From Erysipelotrichaceae bacterium (GTDB lineage: Bacteria; Bacillota_I; Bacilli_A; Erysipelotrichales; Erysipelotrichaceae): a DNA stretch of 10,965 nt. Below are positions 1-6,471 of the stretch, piece after piece. The translations under genes and the position numbers were made by a program. Positions within the stretch are counted from its first letter, which is position 1. Each line of letters begins with the position of its first letter. Under the pieces are notes generated by a model. It saw only the letters and a list, made by a program, of their open reading frames with translations. It was not told the origin of the DNA and did no database searches. The stretch lies in the NCBI GenBank assembly GCA_003446295.1, contig DMBB01000120.1, forward strand, positions 2,795-13,759, in the 5' to 3' direction.

Positions 1-383
1 ACCTCGGGCTCGCTTGTATAGATCGTCATGATCTGCCGCGGGAAGATCCATGTCAGCAAAGCAAAGAACAGACTGACACCTGCTGCAAGCCTGAGTGCCA
101 TGTTGAAGGTTTCCCTTGCCTTTTCTTTGTTTCCGGCACCCCAATACTGTGCGGAAAGAACGCTTGAGCCGCCGATGATTCCCATGCAGAAAATCGTAAA
201 GAAGTTATAGTACTGATTGGCCAGGCTTGATGCGCTCAGCTGCATTTCTCCGAATGAACCGAGCATCATCGTATCCAGCATATTAACGCCCATATTGATC
301 GCCTGCTGGATCGCGACCGGCAGCATGATCACCAATACTCTCCGGTAAAAACCGGGGTCTTTGATAATTGTTACTTTTTTCAT
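1..383 (-). CDS. MATE family efflux transporter, N-terminal part
   Basis: This is the first 127 codons of a MATE (NorM/DinF-type) cation-coupled multidrug exporter; the rest lies beyond the left edge. The start at 383 is ATG preceded by a GGGGGAG Shine-Dalgarno at 388-394. The protein begins MKKVTIIKDP. A first membrane segment (about residues 15-38) contains LPVAIQQAINMGVNMLD, matching the MATE TM1 pattern of a Pro followed by N...D. A second segment lies at about 58-80, ending in GGSSVLSAQYWGAGN, which resembles the MATE GxxxxxxQxxGAxN motif. A third lies at about 96-114. MATE proteins are normally near 450 residues with 12 TMs, so about 28% is visible. It has its own promoter and is separated from mgtE by a terminator, so it is transcribed alone or as the first gene of a unit running leftwards. 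The family call is firm; the substrate cannot be inferred. Confidence 0.9.
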   Translation of the reverse strand, partial: MKKVTIIKDPGFYRRVLVIMLPVAIQQAINMGVNMLDTMMLGSFGEMQLSASSLANQYYNFFTIFCMGIIGGSSVLSAQYWGAGNKEKARETFNMALRLAAGVSLFFALLTWIFPRQIMTIYTSEPE

Positions 384-408
384 ATATCTCCCCCATTTGA
401 ACATGAAT

Positions 409-437
409 ATTCTATTGCCGTTTGCAACTATTGTAAA
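409..437 (-). promoter_or_regulatory. Sigma-70-type promoter for the MATE gene
   Basis: On the minus strand there is TTTACA (432-437) as -35 and TAGAAT (409-414) as -10, each differing from consensus by one base, with exactly 17 bp between them. The -10 lies about 25 bp from the MATE start codon, which suits a short leader. This is the best promoter match in the window. Confidence 0.65.
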
Positions 438-446
438 CAGCAATCA

Positions 447-463
447 TTTTATAATTCATAAAA
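447..463. repeat. Small inverted repeat upstream of the MATE promoter
   Basis: TTTTAT-AATTC-ATAAAA has perfect 6-bp arms and a 5-bp spacer. It lies about 10 bp upstream of the predicted -35 of the MATE gene. The position could suit a regulator site, but the A+T-rich arms are short and could arise by chance. Confidence 0.25.
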
Positions 464-482
464 GGATTTTTTATGACCGCCG

Positions 483-514
483 AAAAAAGGATACACCCTG
501 TACAAGGCGTATCC
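483..514 (-). terminator. Rho-independent terminator of the SDR-kinase-mgtE operon
   Basis: Read on the minus strand, GGATACGCCTT pairs with GGGTGTATCC over about 11 bp (two G-U pairs) around a GTAC loop, followed directly by six T residues at 488-483. It starts 30 bp after the mgtE stop codon and separates that operon from the MATE gene. Confidence 0.85.
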
Positions 515-543
515 CTGGAAGATATTGATCTGAATATTCCTGT

Positions 544-1926
544 CTAGATATGCAGCAGTGTTGTTGCAAATTCGAAATAGATCAGCAGTGAGATCGCATC
601 GACGATCGTTGTGATGAACGGTGATGCCATGACTGCAGGGTCAAATCCAAGTCCTTTTGCAAAGATCGGCAGTGTGCATCCGACCAGTTTTGCGGCAAAT
701 ACAGTGAAGACCAGTGTCAGACAGATGACAAGAGCGACTGATACTGTGATCGGGTTATGGAACAGAAGCCGGTCGACCAGCATTAATTTTCCAAAGTTGC
801 ATGCGGCAAGGATCGCGCCGACAATGACAGCAACACGCATCTCCTTCCAGATGACCTTTCCGATGTCTTTCATAGAGATCTCATCCAGTGAAATACCGCG
901 GATGATCGTAACGCTGGCCTGTGAGCCGGAGTTTCCGCCTGTATCCATCAGCATCGGAATGTATGCTGTCAGGATCGTGACTGATGCAAGCGCATCTTCA
1001 AACGACGAGATGATCTGTCCGGTAAATGTAGCCGATACCATCAGCAGCAGCAGCCAGGGAATACGTGACTTGACGGTTTCCATGACGCTTGTGTTGAGAT
1101 AAGGCTTGTAGGATGGCGAGATAGCTGCCATACGTTCGATATCTTCGGTCGTTTCTTCAACCAGGACGTCGAGAGCATCGTCGATCGTAACGATACCGAC
1201 AAGACGGTTCTCTTTATCAACGACGGGCATTGTCAGGAAGTCGTATTTTTCGAATTTGCGCGCTGTCATTTCCTGGTCATCCAGAGTAGATGCGGAGATG
1301 ACGCCTGTGTCCATGATCTCTTCCAGCGTGTCATTTTCATCTGACAGGAGCACTGTACGGATCGAAACAAAGCCCAGCAGATGTCTGTCCGCATCAACGA
1401 CATACATGACGTTGATCGTTTCCATATCCTGTCCGACACGGCGGATCTTTTTCAATGCATCCTCCACTGTCATCGTGCTCTTGAGATCGATATACTCGGT
1501 CGTCATGATCGAGCCGGTTGAGTCTTCAGGATACTGCAGGATGTTGTTGATATCTCTTCTTGTTTCCGGATCAGCCGTTGAAAGAATGCGCTTCACAACA
1601 TTTGCAGGCATTTCTTCAATAATATCTACGGCATCGTCCAGATACAGTTCATCGAGGACTTCTTTCAGTTCGGCTTTTGAGAAGCCTTTGATCAGTTTCT
1701 CCTGAGAGTCATTTTCAAGTTCGACAAATACTTCGGCAGCCAGTTCTTTCGGAAGCAGACGGAACACGATCGGGATCGTATCTTCCGGAAGTGTTTCCAT
1801 GATGTACGCAATATCGATTGGTTCAAGTTCAACGATTGTTTCCCTTGCTAGTACATATTTCTTCTCATTCAGATAAGACTCCATTCTTTCAATGAGATCT
1901 TCAAGTCCTTCTCTCTGATATGTCAT
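544..1926 (-). CDS. mgtE: Magnesium transporter MgtE
   Basis: Homodimeric Mg2+-selective channel of the inner membrane, gated by cytosolic Mg2+. At 460 residues it has the usual family length. The order is an N domain of helical repeats (about 20-130), two CBS domains (about 137-260, starting at DSTGSIMT), a plug helix (about 262-285) and five membrane segments from about 287 to the end. PMLMDTGGNSGSQAS at 324-338 is the family hallmark. D443 in ITTIVDAISL corresponds to the pore aspartate (Asp432 of Thermus thermophilus MgtE). The start is ATG with GGAGGTG 5 nt upstream. It is the last gene of a three-gene operon, 18 bp after the kinase stop codon. No Mg2+-sensing riboswitch precedes it, because the intergenic gap is too short and the operon leader is also short. 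Mg2+ control may therefore rest on channel gating. The sequence is intact. Confidence 0.97.
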   Translation of the reverse strand: MTYQREGLEDLIERMESYLNEKKYVLARETIVELEPIDIAYIMETLPEDTIPIVFRLLPKELAAEVFVELENDSQEKLIKGFSKAELKEVLDELYLDDAVDIIEEMPANVVKRILSTADPETRRDINNILQYPEDSTGSIMTTEYIDLKSTMTVEDALKKIRRVGQDMETINVMYVVDADRHLLGFVSIRTVLLSDENDTLEEIMDTGVISASTLDDQEMTARKFEKYDFLTMPVVDKENRLVGIVTIDDALDVLVEETTEDIERMAAISPSYKPYLNTSVMETVKSRIPWLLLLMVSATFTGQIISSFEDALASVTILTAYIPMLMDTGGNSGSQASVTIIRGISLDEISMKDIGKVIWKEMRVAVIVGAILAACNFGKLMLVDRLLFHNPITVSVALVICLTLVFTVFAAKLVGCTLPIFAKGLGFDPAVMASPFITTIVDAISLLIYFEFATTLLHI

Positions 1927-1944
1927 ACTTCACCTCCGGTTTTG

Positions 1945-2865
1945 TTATGCGATGCTGATCACTTTTGTTTCATCAAATCTGTTCATGACCTCATCAAGTG
2001 TTGTTTCATCCATTGTTGAAGCGACTGCATTCGCCATGGCCCCAGCCCATCTGAGTGCGTCTGCAGGTTCTACGCCTTGTGTCCGCTTGCCGATATATGC
2101 CGCAAGAAGCGCATCGCCTGCGCCGACTTTATTGACCGGACGGCATTTAGGATGGCTGAGACAATACATCTGTTCCCCTATCATCAGTGCAGCATCGTTG
2201 CTGTCGATCGTCAGCAGGATATTCGTCAGCCCTGTTTCACGTATTTTCACGAGTGCTTCCTTGGCATTTTCCGCAGTGACATCCATATTCAGCAGTGCGC
2301 CGAGTTCCTTTTCAGTCAGTCTGACCAGCTGCGGTCTGCAGTCGCAAAGCTGCTGCAGAGAAAGCTGTACAGAATCGAGCACAACAGTCGTTCCGCGTTC
2401 ATGCAGTTCTTCACACAGTTCCTGCACAAGCATGGCATTGAATCCCCGGATCAGAGAGCCGCAGATCAGGACAGTATCATCTTTTGATGTTTCTTCAAAC
2501 GCACGCAGGATATCATTGCGGATGAATTCATCTGCATAGGGTCCTTCACCGTTGACTTCCGTTAATTCTCCCTCGGAATACATCTTGAGATTCACACGGT
2601 TGTTGCCGTGTGCCTTGACCGGTACCAGACGTATAAAAGGATAGTCTTTGAATGAATCCTGAATATAAGCACCTGTGAATCCTGCCAGTACTGCCACTGC
2701 ATAAGATGGAATGGACATGATACTGAGATCTCTTGACGCATTCAGGCCTTTGCCGGCCGCTTTGAAACGTTCGTTTTTGCCTCTGTTGACGTTGTTCTGT
2801 TTCAGTTCGCCTGCTGTTTCCATATAATAGTCAACAGCCGGATTCAAAGTCAAAGTGTAAATCAT
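1945..2865 (-). CDS. PfkB-family sugar-phosphate kinase (1-phosphofructokinase / tagatose-6-phosphate kinase type)
   Basis: Cytosolic ribokinase-superfamily enzyme that transfers phosphate from ATP to a phosphorylated hexose. The start MIYTLTLNPAVDYYM is the FruK/LacC signature, with D12 at the sugar-binding position. KAAGKGLNASR (35-45) stands for the family GGKGxNxAR motif, LTEVNGEGP (101-109) for the FruK TEINxxGP segment, and CGSLIRGF (135-142) for the SGSLPxG motif. VGAGD (247-251) is the anion-hole motif with catalytic D251. The 306-residue length is normal. Two deviations are visible: AGKG instead of GGKG, and RLTEKEL (182-188) where the family usually has KPNxxEL. The ATG overlaps the SDR stop codon as ATGA, so the two are translationally coupled. 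No fructose PTS or FruR is adjacent, so the substrate is uncertain. Fructose-1-phosphate and tagatose-6-phosphate are the main candidates. Confidence 0.85.
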   Translation of the reverse strand: MIYTLTLNPAVDYYMETAGELKQNNVNRGKNERFKAAGKGLNASRDLSIMSIPSYAVAVLAGFTGAYIQDSFKDYPFIRLVPVKAHGNNRVNLKMYSEGELTEVNGEGPYADEFIRNDILRAFEETSKDDTVLICGSLIRGFNAMLVQELCEELHERGTTVVLDSVQLSLQQLCDCRPQLVRLTEKELGALLNMDVTAENAKEALVKIRETGLTNILLTIDSNDAALMIGEQMYCLSHPKCRPVNKVGAGDALLAAYIGKRTQGVEPADALRWAGAMANAVASTMDETTLDEVMNRFDETKVISIA

Positions 2866-3890
2866 ATTCCATCCTCATTTCCAAATTGTTCAATGCATCT
2901 GCGGTATGTATCGATCACATGGTCACACCATGCGTCAAACTCTGGGTCTTCCTTCTTGAGTTCCGGATGTTCATCCATATATGCAAGATACATCCGTATT
3001 CCCTCCTTCATGGAGATCTTGAATTCTGCCCTGCCGATCACACGCTCAAGCTTTGACAGATCAAAGATATTCGAATAGTACTTATCCCCTCTGATCGACT
3101 GATCAAAGCGGTACTTTTTTGATAATGCAAGCATCTGTGTCGGGATATGGACGATATGCACTTCCTTTCCCATTGCCTCACCCAGTGCGCGATACAGGTT
3201 GTTCCATGTATAGGGTTCCGGGTTGACGATCAGGTATGCTTCTCCGACAGTTTTTTCGTTGCCGACCAGCCCGATAAAGTTACGTGCAAAATCATCGGCG
3301 TGTGTGCCTGCCCATACGCCTTCACCATCGCCATGGACGATCACTTCTTTATCACGCAGGATTCTGGAAATAACCGGCCAGTATCCGCCGGGTTTGACAC
3401 TGAGCGGGAGCCTGTGATCTGAGTACGTCTGTGTAGGACGCACGATCGTTACCGGAAATCCATGCTCACGGTATTCCTGCATAAAGTATGCTTCGCATTC
3501 TGCTTTGGCTGCGCCATATGAAGAATATTCATTGCCTAAAGGCAGTGATTCATTCACATTGACGGATGTGTCGTGATTCAGTGCAACATTGGTGCTGATG
3601 AAAATAAACTGCGATACTTTTCCGGCAAACAGGCGCACCATCATTTCAGCCTGTGCTTTCTGAAACAGAATGAAGTTGATGACCGTATCAAAAGAATATC
3701 CTTCCAGGAGTTTTTTCAGTCCTTCTTCATCATTTGCGTCCCCAATCAGTCTGTGAACATGACTGCCGAGCGCATCGGAACGTTTTCCTCTGGTGAGCAT
3801 ATAAAGCTCAATATCAGGGTTTTCCGACAATAAATGTGCTACAGGCGCAGAGATCGTGCCTGTGCCGCCGATCAACAATATTTTCTTCAT
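2862..3890 (-). CDS. Extended SDR, NAD(P)-dependent epimerase/dehydratase-like
   Basis: Rossmann-fold oxidoreductase of 342 residues, an extended short-chain dehydrogenase acting presumably on a nucleotide sugar or another sugar derivative. LLIGGTGTIS (5-14) is the dinucleotide-binding glycine motif, a GGTG variant of GxxGxxG. FISTNVAL (97-104) supplies the active-site Ser/Thr, and Y125-G-A-A-K129 is the catalytic YxxxK. VRPTQTYSD (150-158) matches the RPxxxYG region after the catalytic strand, and WAGTHADDFAR (193-203) matches the family's VHVDDxA region. I chose the ATG at 3890 over one 18 bp upstream because AGAGGTG lies just before 3890. It is the first gene of the operon with a PfkB kinase and mgtE. 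The partner kinase suggests sugar-phosphate metabolism, but the substrate cannot be read from the sequence. Confidence 0.85.
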   Translation of the reverse strand: MKKILLIGGTGTISAPVAHLLSENPDIELYMLTRGKRSDALGSHVHRLIGDANDEEGLKKLLEGYSFDTVINFILFQKAQAEMMVRLFAGKVSQFIFISTNVALNHDTSVNVNESLPLGNEYSSYGAAKAECEAYFMQEYREHGFPVTIVRPTQTYSDHRLPLSVKPGGYWPVISRILRDKEVIVHGDGEGVWAGTHADDFARNFIGLVGNEKTVGEAYLIVNPEPYTWNNLYRALGEAMGKEVHIVHIPTQMLALSKKYRFDQSIRGDKYYSNIFDLSKLERVIGRAEFKISMKEGIRMYLAYMDEHPELKKEDPEFDAWCDHVIDTYRRCIEQFGNEDGI

Positions 3891-3894
3891 ATTG

Positions 3895-3901
3895 CACCTC
3901 T
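3895..3901 (-). promoter_or_regulatory. Ribosome binding site that fixes the SDR start
   Basis: AGAGGTG on the minus strand places its GAGG core 6 nt before the ATG at 3890. The upstream in-frame ATG at 3908 would put this site inside the coding region and has no Shine-Dalgarno of its own. The shorter form, starting MKKILLIGG, is therefore preferred. Confidence 0.75.
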
Positions 3902-3913
3902 TTGACATTAACT

Positions 3914-3942
3914 ATTGTAACGCATGTTGAAAAGCAAAAAAG
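3914..3942 (-). promoter_or_regulatory. Weak candidate promoter for the SDR operon
   Basis: TACAAT (3914-3919, minus strand) is a good -10. The only -35 at 17 bp spacing is CTTTTT (3937-3942), within a T-rich repeat. A promoter is expected here because a terminator lies just upstream, but the -35 is poor. If this one is correct, the leader is only about 17 nt. Confidence 0.35.
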
Positions 3943-3960
3943 CAAAAAAGCAAAAAAAAA
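3930..3960. repeat. Short tandem repeat, 8-bp unit AAAAAAGC
   Basis: GC dinucleotides at 3934, 3942 and 3950 are spaced exactly 8 bp apart by A runs, and the tract ends in nine A residues. It serves as the T-tract of the aldo/keto reductase terminator and overlaps the probable -35 region of the SDR operon promoter. Such a tract is prone to slippage. Confidence 0.8.
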
Positions 3961-3985
3961 CATGAAGGACCATGGGCTCTTCATG
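3952..3985 (-). terminator. Rho-independent terminator after the aldo/keto reductase
   Basis: Read on the minus strand, CATGAAG pairs perfectly with CTTCATG (7 bp, 11-nt loop that contains CCATGG) and is followed by nine T residues. It starts 15 bp beyond the aldo/keto reductase stop codon and closes the permease-nucleotidase-reductase operon. Confidence 0.8.
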
Positions 3986-4000
3986 TTCTGATATACACGA

Positions 4001-4978
4001 TCACTTCTGTGTTTTTTCAGCTGCTTCTGTGATCAGGGCAAGATCTGCGTCTTCAACTTTCAGATCCAGCACTTTCACTGTGTCAGCCATTGTCTGCCTG
4101 CGGCGGAAACCTGTCAGCAGATTGAGATTCTCATACTGCGTTAATGTCCATGCCTGAACCAGATTTGCCATTGAGCAGCCGTATTTTTCACACAGAGGTT
4201 CCAGATTATCAAACAGTTCAAGAACTGCACTGCGCATCGGTTCTTTGCTCCAGATGCGTGTGGAACGTACATCTTCTTCAGGCCACTGGGTCGCGACGAT
4301 CTTGCGTGAAGTCAGGCCGCCTTCCTCAAGGACACCATATGCCTGAAACATTGTGCCGTATTCTTTGCATGCATCGAAATATCTGCGCTGCTTCTGTGAC
4401 AACAGGCTGAATTTCTCCTGTACGCCTGCAACAAGTCCGTACTTGGAGTATTCCTTCAGATCATCAGGCGTACTGTTGGAGAGAAAGACTGTGCGGATCT
4501 TTCCTTCTTTGATCAGTTCCTGAAGTTCATTCATCGTTTCTTCAGGACTGACAACGGAAGACATACGGTGCACGACCATGGAGTCAATGCAGTCCAGGTC
4601 CATTCTCATCAGGGAATCTTCTACATCCTTGCGGATCGCAGATGCGTGATGGTCTTTCATTACGGTATATCCATCCCTGATGTATTCGAATTCTCCGCCT
4701 TCATTGCGCCAGTTCAATGAACATTTGGTCTGTACAATGAAGCGGTCTCTTCTTCCCTTCAATGCCTTGCCAAGGATCGTTTCACTTGTGCCGATACCGT
4801 ATACAGGTGCTGTATCTATGTAATTGATACCAAGATCTGATGCATAATCAAGAAGGTCACTGATTTCCTTGACATCCAGTGACATGTCACTCCAGACTTT
4901 GCCTCCGCCCAGGCCCCATGCACCAAACGATATACGTGATACTTTAATGTCTGTTTTTCCGAGATTCTGATACTTCAT
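4001..4978 (-). CDS. Aldo/keto reductase
   Basis: Cytosolic NADPH-dependent oxidoreductase with a (beta/alpha)8 barrel, reducing aldehydes or ketones. The 325-residue length is normal. The start MKYQNLGKTDIKVSRISFGAW is characteristic of bacterial Tas/YghZ-like members. The catalytic tetrad is complete: D55 and Y60 in YIDTAPVYG, K85 in VQTKCS, and H137 in DSMVVHRMS. FLSNST (165-170) corresponds to the family GxSN motif and LLTGFRRRQ (287-295) to the NADP-binding PGxRxxxQ region. The ATG follows AGGAG by 6 nt. The gene starts 9 bp after the nucleotidase stop codon and ends at a terminator, so it is the last of three co-transcribed genes. The physiological substrate is unknown. Confidence 0.93.
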   Translation of the reverse strand: MKYQNLGKTDIKVSRISFGAWGLGGGKVWSDMSLDVKEISDLLDYASDLGINYIDTAPVYGIGTSETILGKALKGRRDRFIVQTKCSLNWRNEGGEFEYIRDGYTVMKDHHASAIRKDVEDSLMRMDLDCIDSMVVHRMSSVVSPEETMNELQELIKEGKIRTVFLSNSTPDDLKEYSKYGLVAGVQEKFSLLSQKQRRYFDACKEYGTMFQAYGVLEEGGLTSRKIVATQWPEEDVRSTRIWSKEPMRSAVLELFDNLEPLCEKYGCSMANLVQAWTLTQYENLNLLTGFRRRQTMADTVKVLDLKVEDADLALITEAAEKTQK

Positions 4979-4987
4979 AAATTTCTC

Positions 4988-6451
4988 CTATTCCAGAATG
5001 ACGATCCTTCCTTCAATTCTTGCATTCAGTCCCTGATGAACTGACAGGTATTCTTCAATGATATTGTTGACTGAAGTAGCAACAACGCGCGGGCGCATAT
5101 TTGCTTTAACTTCTTCAAGCGGGACATTGAAAAACTGGTCAAAGTTATTGTAGTGATAATTCTGCAGTGCGATGAGATAGAACCTGTCGTCTTCAAAAGG
5201 TTCTCCATGGAAGCTTAGTTCTTCAATCGTATGAGTCGATTTCCGGTAAACGATCCGTACTCCTTTGGAATACTGATAGAATTCCGTATGCCCTTCCCAT
5301 GCTTCGTCACGGAAAATAAACTGTATCATTCTCCTGAACTGGGCACCGGTCACTTTCAGCATCCATAATTTGTCATCATACGGTGTGTTTTCCAGCATAT
5401 CCTGGTATTCCACGATGGGACCCATGACTTCTTTCCGGATCGAACCGGAGCCGAACATCATGATGTCGAACGAGCTGTCATCCTGCATGATATCAGAATA
5501 CAGGTTCCCCATTTCGGTTTCCTGGGTTCTGGATGGATGATGCAGAGGTCTGGCAAACCTTGTGATCAGCCGTTTGTACTTTGCGTCAGTTGCGGATTGG
5601 TATGTTGCGATCATGTCGTCCATCAGCCTGTCCTTGCGGCAGGTTGTTTCATCAATATGAACTGCCTCCCAGTCACAGCGGGTAAGTTTACGGGCATCTT
5701 TGTCATATTCAAGATCAAATCTTCCGATCAGACCTGTTCCCCAGCCTGCCTGGACGATGGGAATGTTGTTTACAACTTCCATGTTGTCCATAAACGTATG
5801 GGAGTGTCCGCCGATGATCAGATCGACACCGCATCCCTGATCAAGCAGTTTTGCCAGTTCACGATCTTTTTCAATTCCGATATGTGTCAGCAGTACAGTC
5901 AGATCGGTATCGCTGGTGCGGTAGTTGTCACAGATAATGCTGACCTGACGGGCCGCCTCTTCTATATCGATGTATGTTCCTATGACCCGCTCAGTCCTGG
6001 CTGCAGCCAGAACTTCTTCTGTCAGGATACCGATAAACAGGATCCTCAGTCCGCCTGTCTCAATATTGAGATATGGTTTGAACAGTCTGGTGTTGCTGAT
6101 GGTGACGTACAGATTGGCATTGATGATGGGAAATCGTGCACATTTTTCAAGAAACAGAAGATGGGCAATTCCATAGTCTACTTCATGATTGCCGACTGTA
6201 GTGACATCCGGTTTCAGGATATTCATCAGTTCGATCGTAGACAGACCGAGATATTCCGAGTCAATGATCGACCCTCTGAACATGTCTCCGGCTACGGCAT
6301 AAATGACGTTTTCTTCTTCCCGCCGAACTTTTCTGACATAGCCGCTCAGTCTGCTGATACCCCCGATCTCGTGTCCGTCCTTGTGCTCCGGCAGAAATCT
6401 GCCGTGCAGGTCGTTGGAATGAAGAAGTGTCAGTTTTCTGATATCGGTCAT
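4988..6451 (-). CDS. UshA/CD73-type metallophosphatase (5'-nucleotidase family), no signal peptide
   Basis: Two-domain dinuclear-metal phosphoesterase of 487 residues, hydrolysing nucleotides or related phosphate esters. The N-terminal metallophosphatase domain has SNDLHG (D14, H16), GDMFRG (D56), GNHEVDYG (N88, H89), TH (H190) and GGHSHTF (H216, H218), so all metal ligands are present. The C-terminal domain begins around 300 and contains ETEMGNLYSDIM and NTPYDDKLWMLKVTG. Where UshA and CD73 have the nucleotide-binding NGGGIR, this protein has GSGSIR (334-339), which may alter specificity. The N-terminus MTDIRKLTLLHSND goes straight into the catalytic core. There is no signal peptide, lipobox or sorting signal, so it should act in the cytoplasm, unlike most relatives. 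AGGAGG precedes the ATG by 5 nt. It lies 20 bp after the permease stop codon and 9 bp before the reductase. The substrate is unproven. Confidence 0.9.
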   Translation of the reverse strand: MTDIRKLTLLHSNDLHGRFLPEHKDGHEIGGISRLSGYVRKVRREEENVIYAVAGDMFRGSIIDSEYLGLSTIELMNILKPDVTTVGNHEVDYGIAHLLFLEKCARFPIINANLYVTISNTRLFKPYLNIETGGLRILFIGILTEEVLAAARTERVIGTYIDIEEAARQVSIICDNYRTSDTDLTVLLTHIGIEKDRELAKLLDQGCGVDLIIGGHSHTFMDNMEVVNNIPIVQAGWGTGLIGRFDLEYDKDARKLTRCDWEAVHIDETTCRKDRLMDDMIATYQSATDAKYKRLITRFARPLHHPSRTQETEMGNLYSDIMQDDSSFDIMMFGSGSIRKEVMGPIVEYQDMLENTPYDDKLWMLKVTGAQFRRMIQFIFRDEAWEGHTEFYQYSKGVRIVYRKSTHTIEELSFHGEPFEDDRFYLIALQNYHYNNFDQFFNVPLEEVKANMRPRVVATSVNNIIEEYLSVHQGLNARIEGRIVILE

Positions 6452-6471
6452 AGCAGCCTCCTTTCAGTCTG

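Noticed and set aside
611..1705. Plus-strand open frames of 163 and 149 codons
   Set aside because: They are antisense to mgtE and are Ser/Thr-rich low-information translations typical of shadow frames.
3891..3960. An M-box or other Mg2+ riboswitch upstream of the mgtE operon
   Set aside because: The region is only 70 bp, largely an A/T repeat shared with a terminator; there is no room for the structured aptamer.
3930..3960. The AAAAAAGC repeats as a CRISPR array
   Set aside because: The units are contiguous 8-bp microsatellite repeats with no spacers; nothing else in the window has CRISPR repeat-spacer structure.
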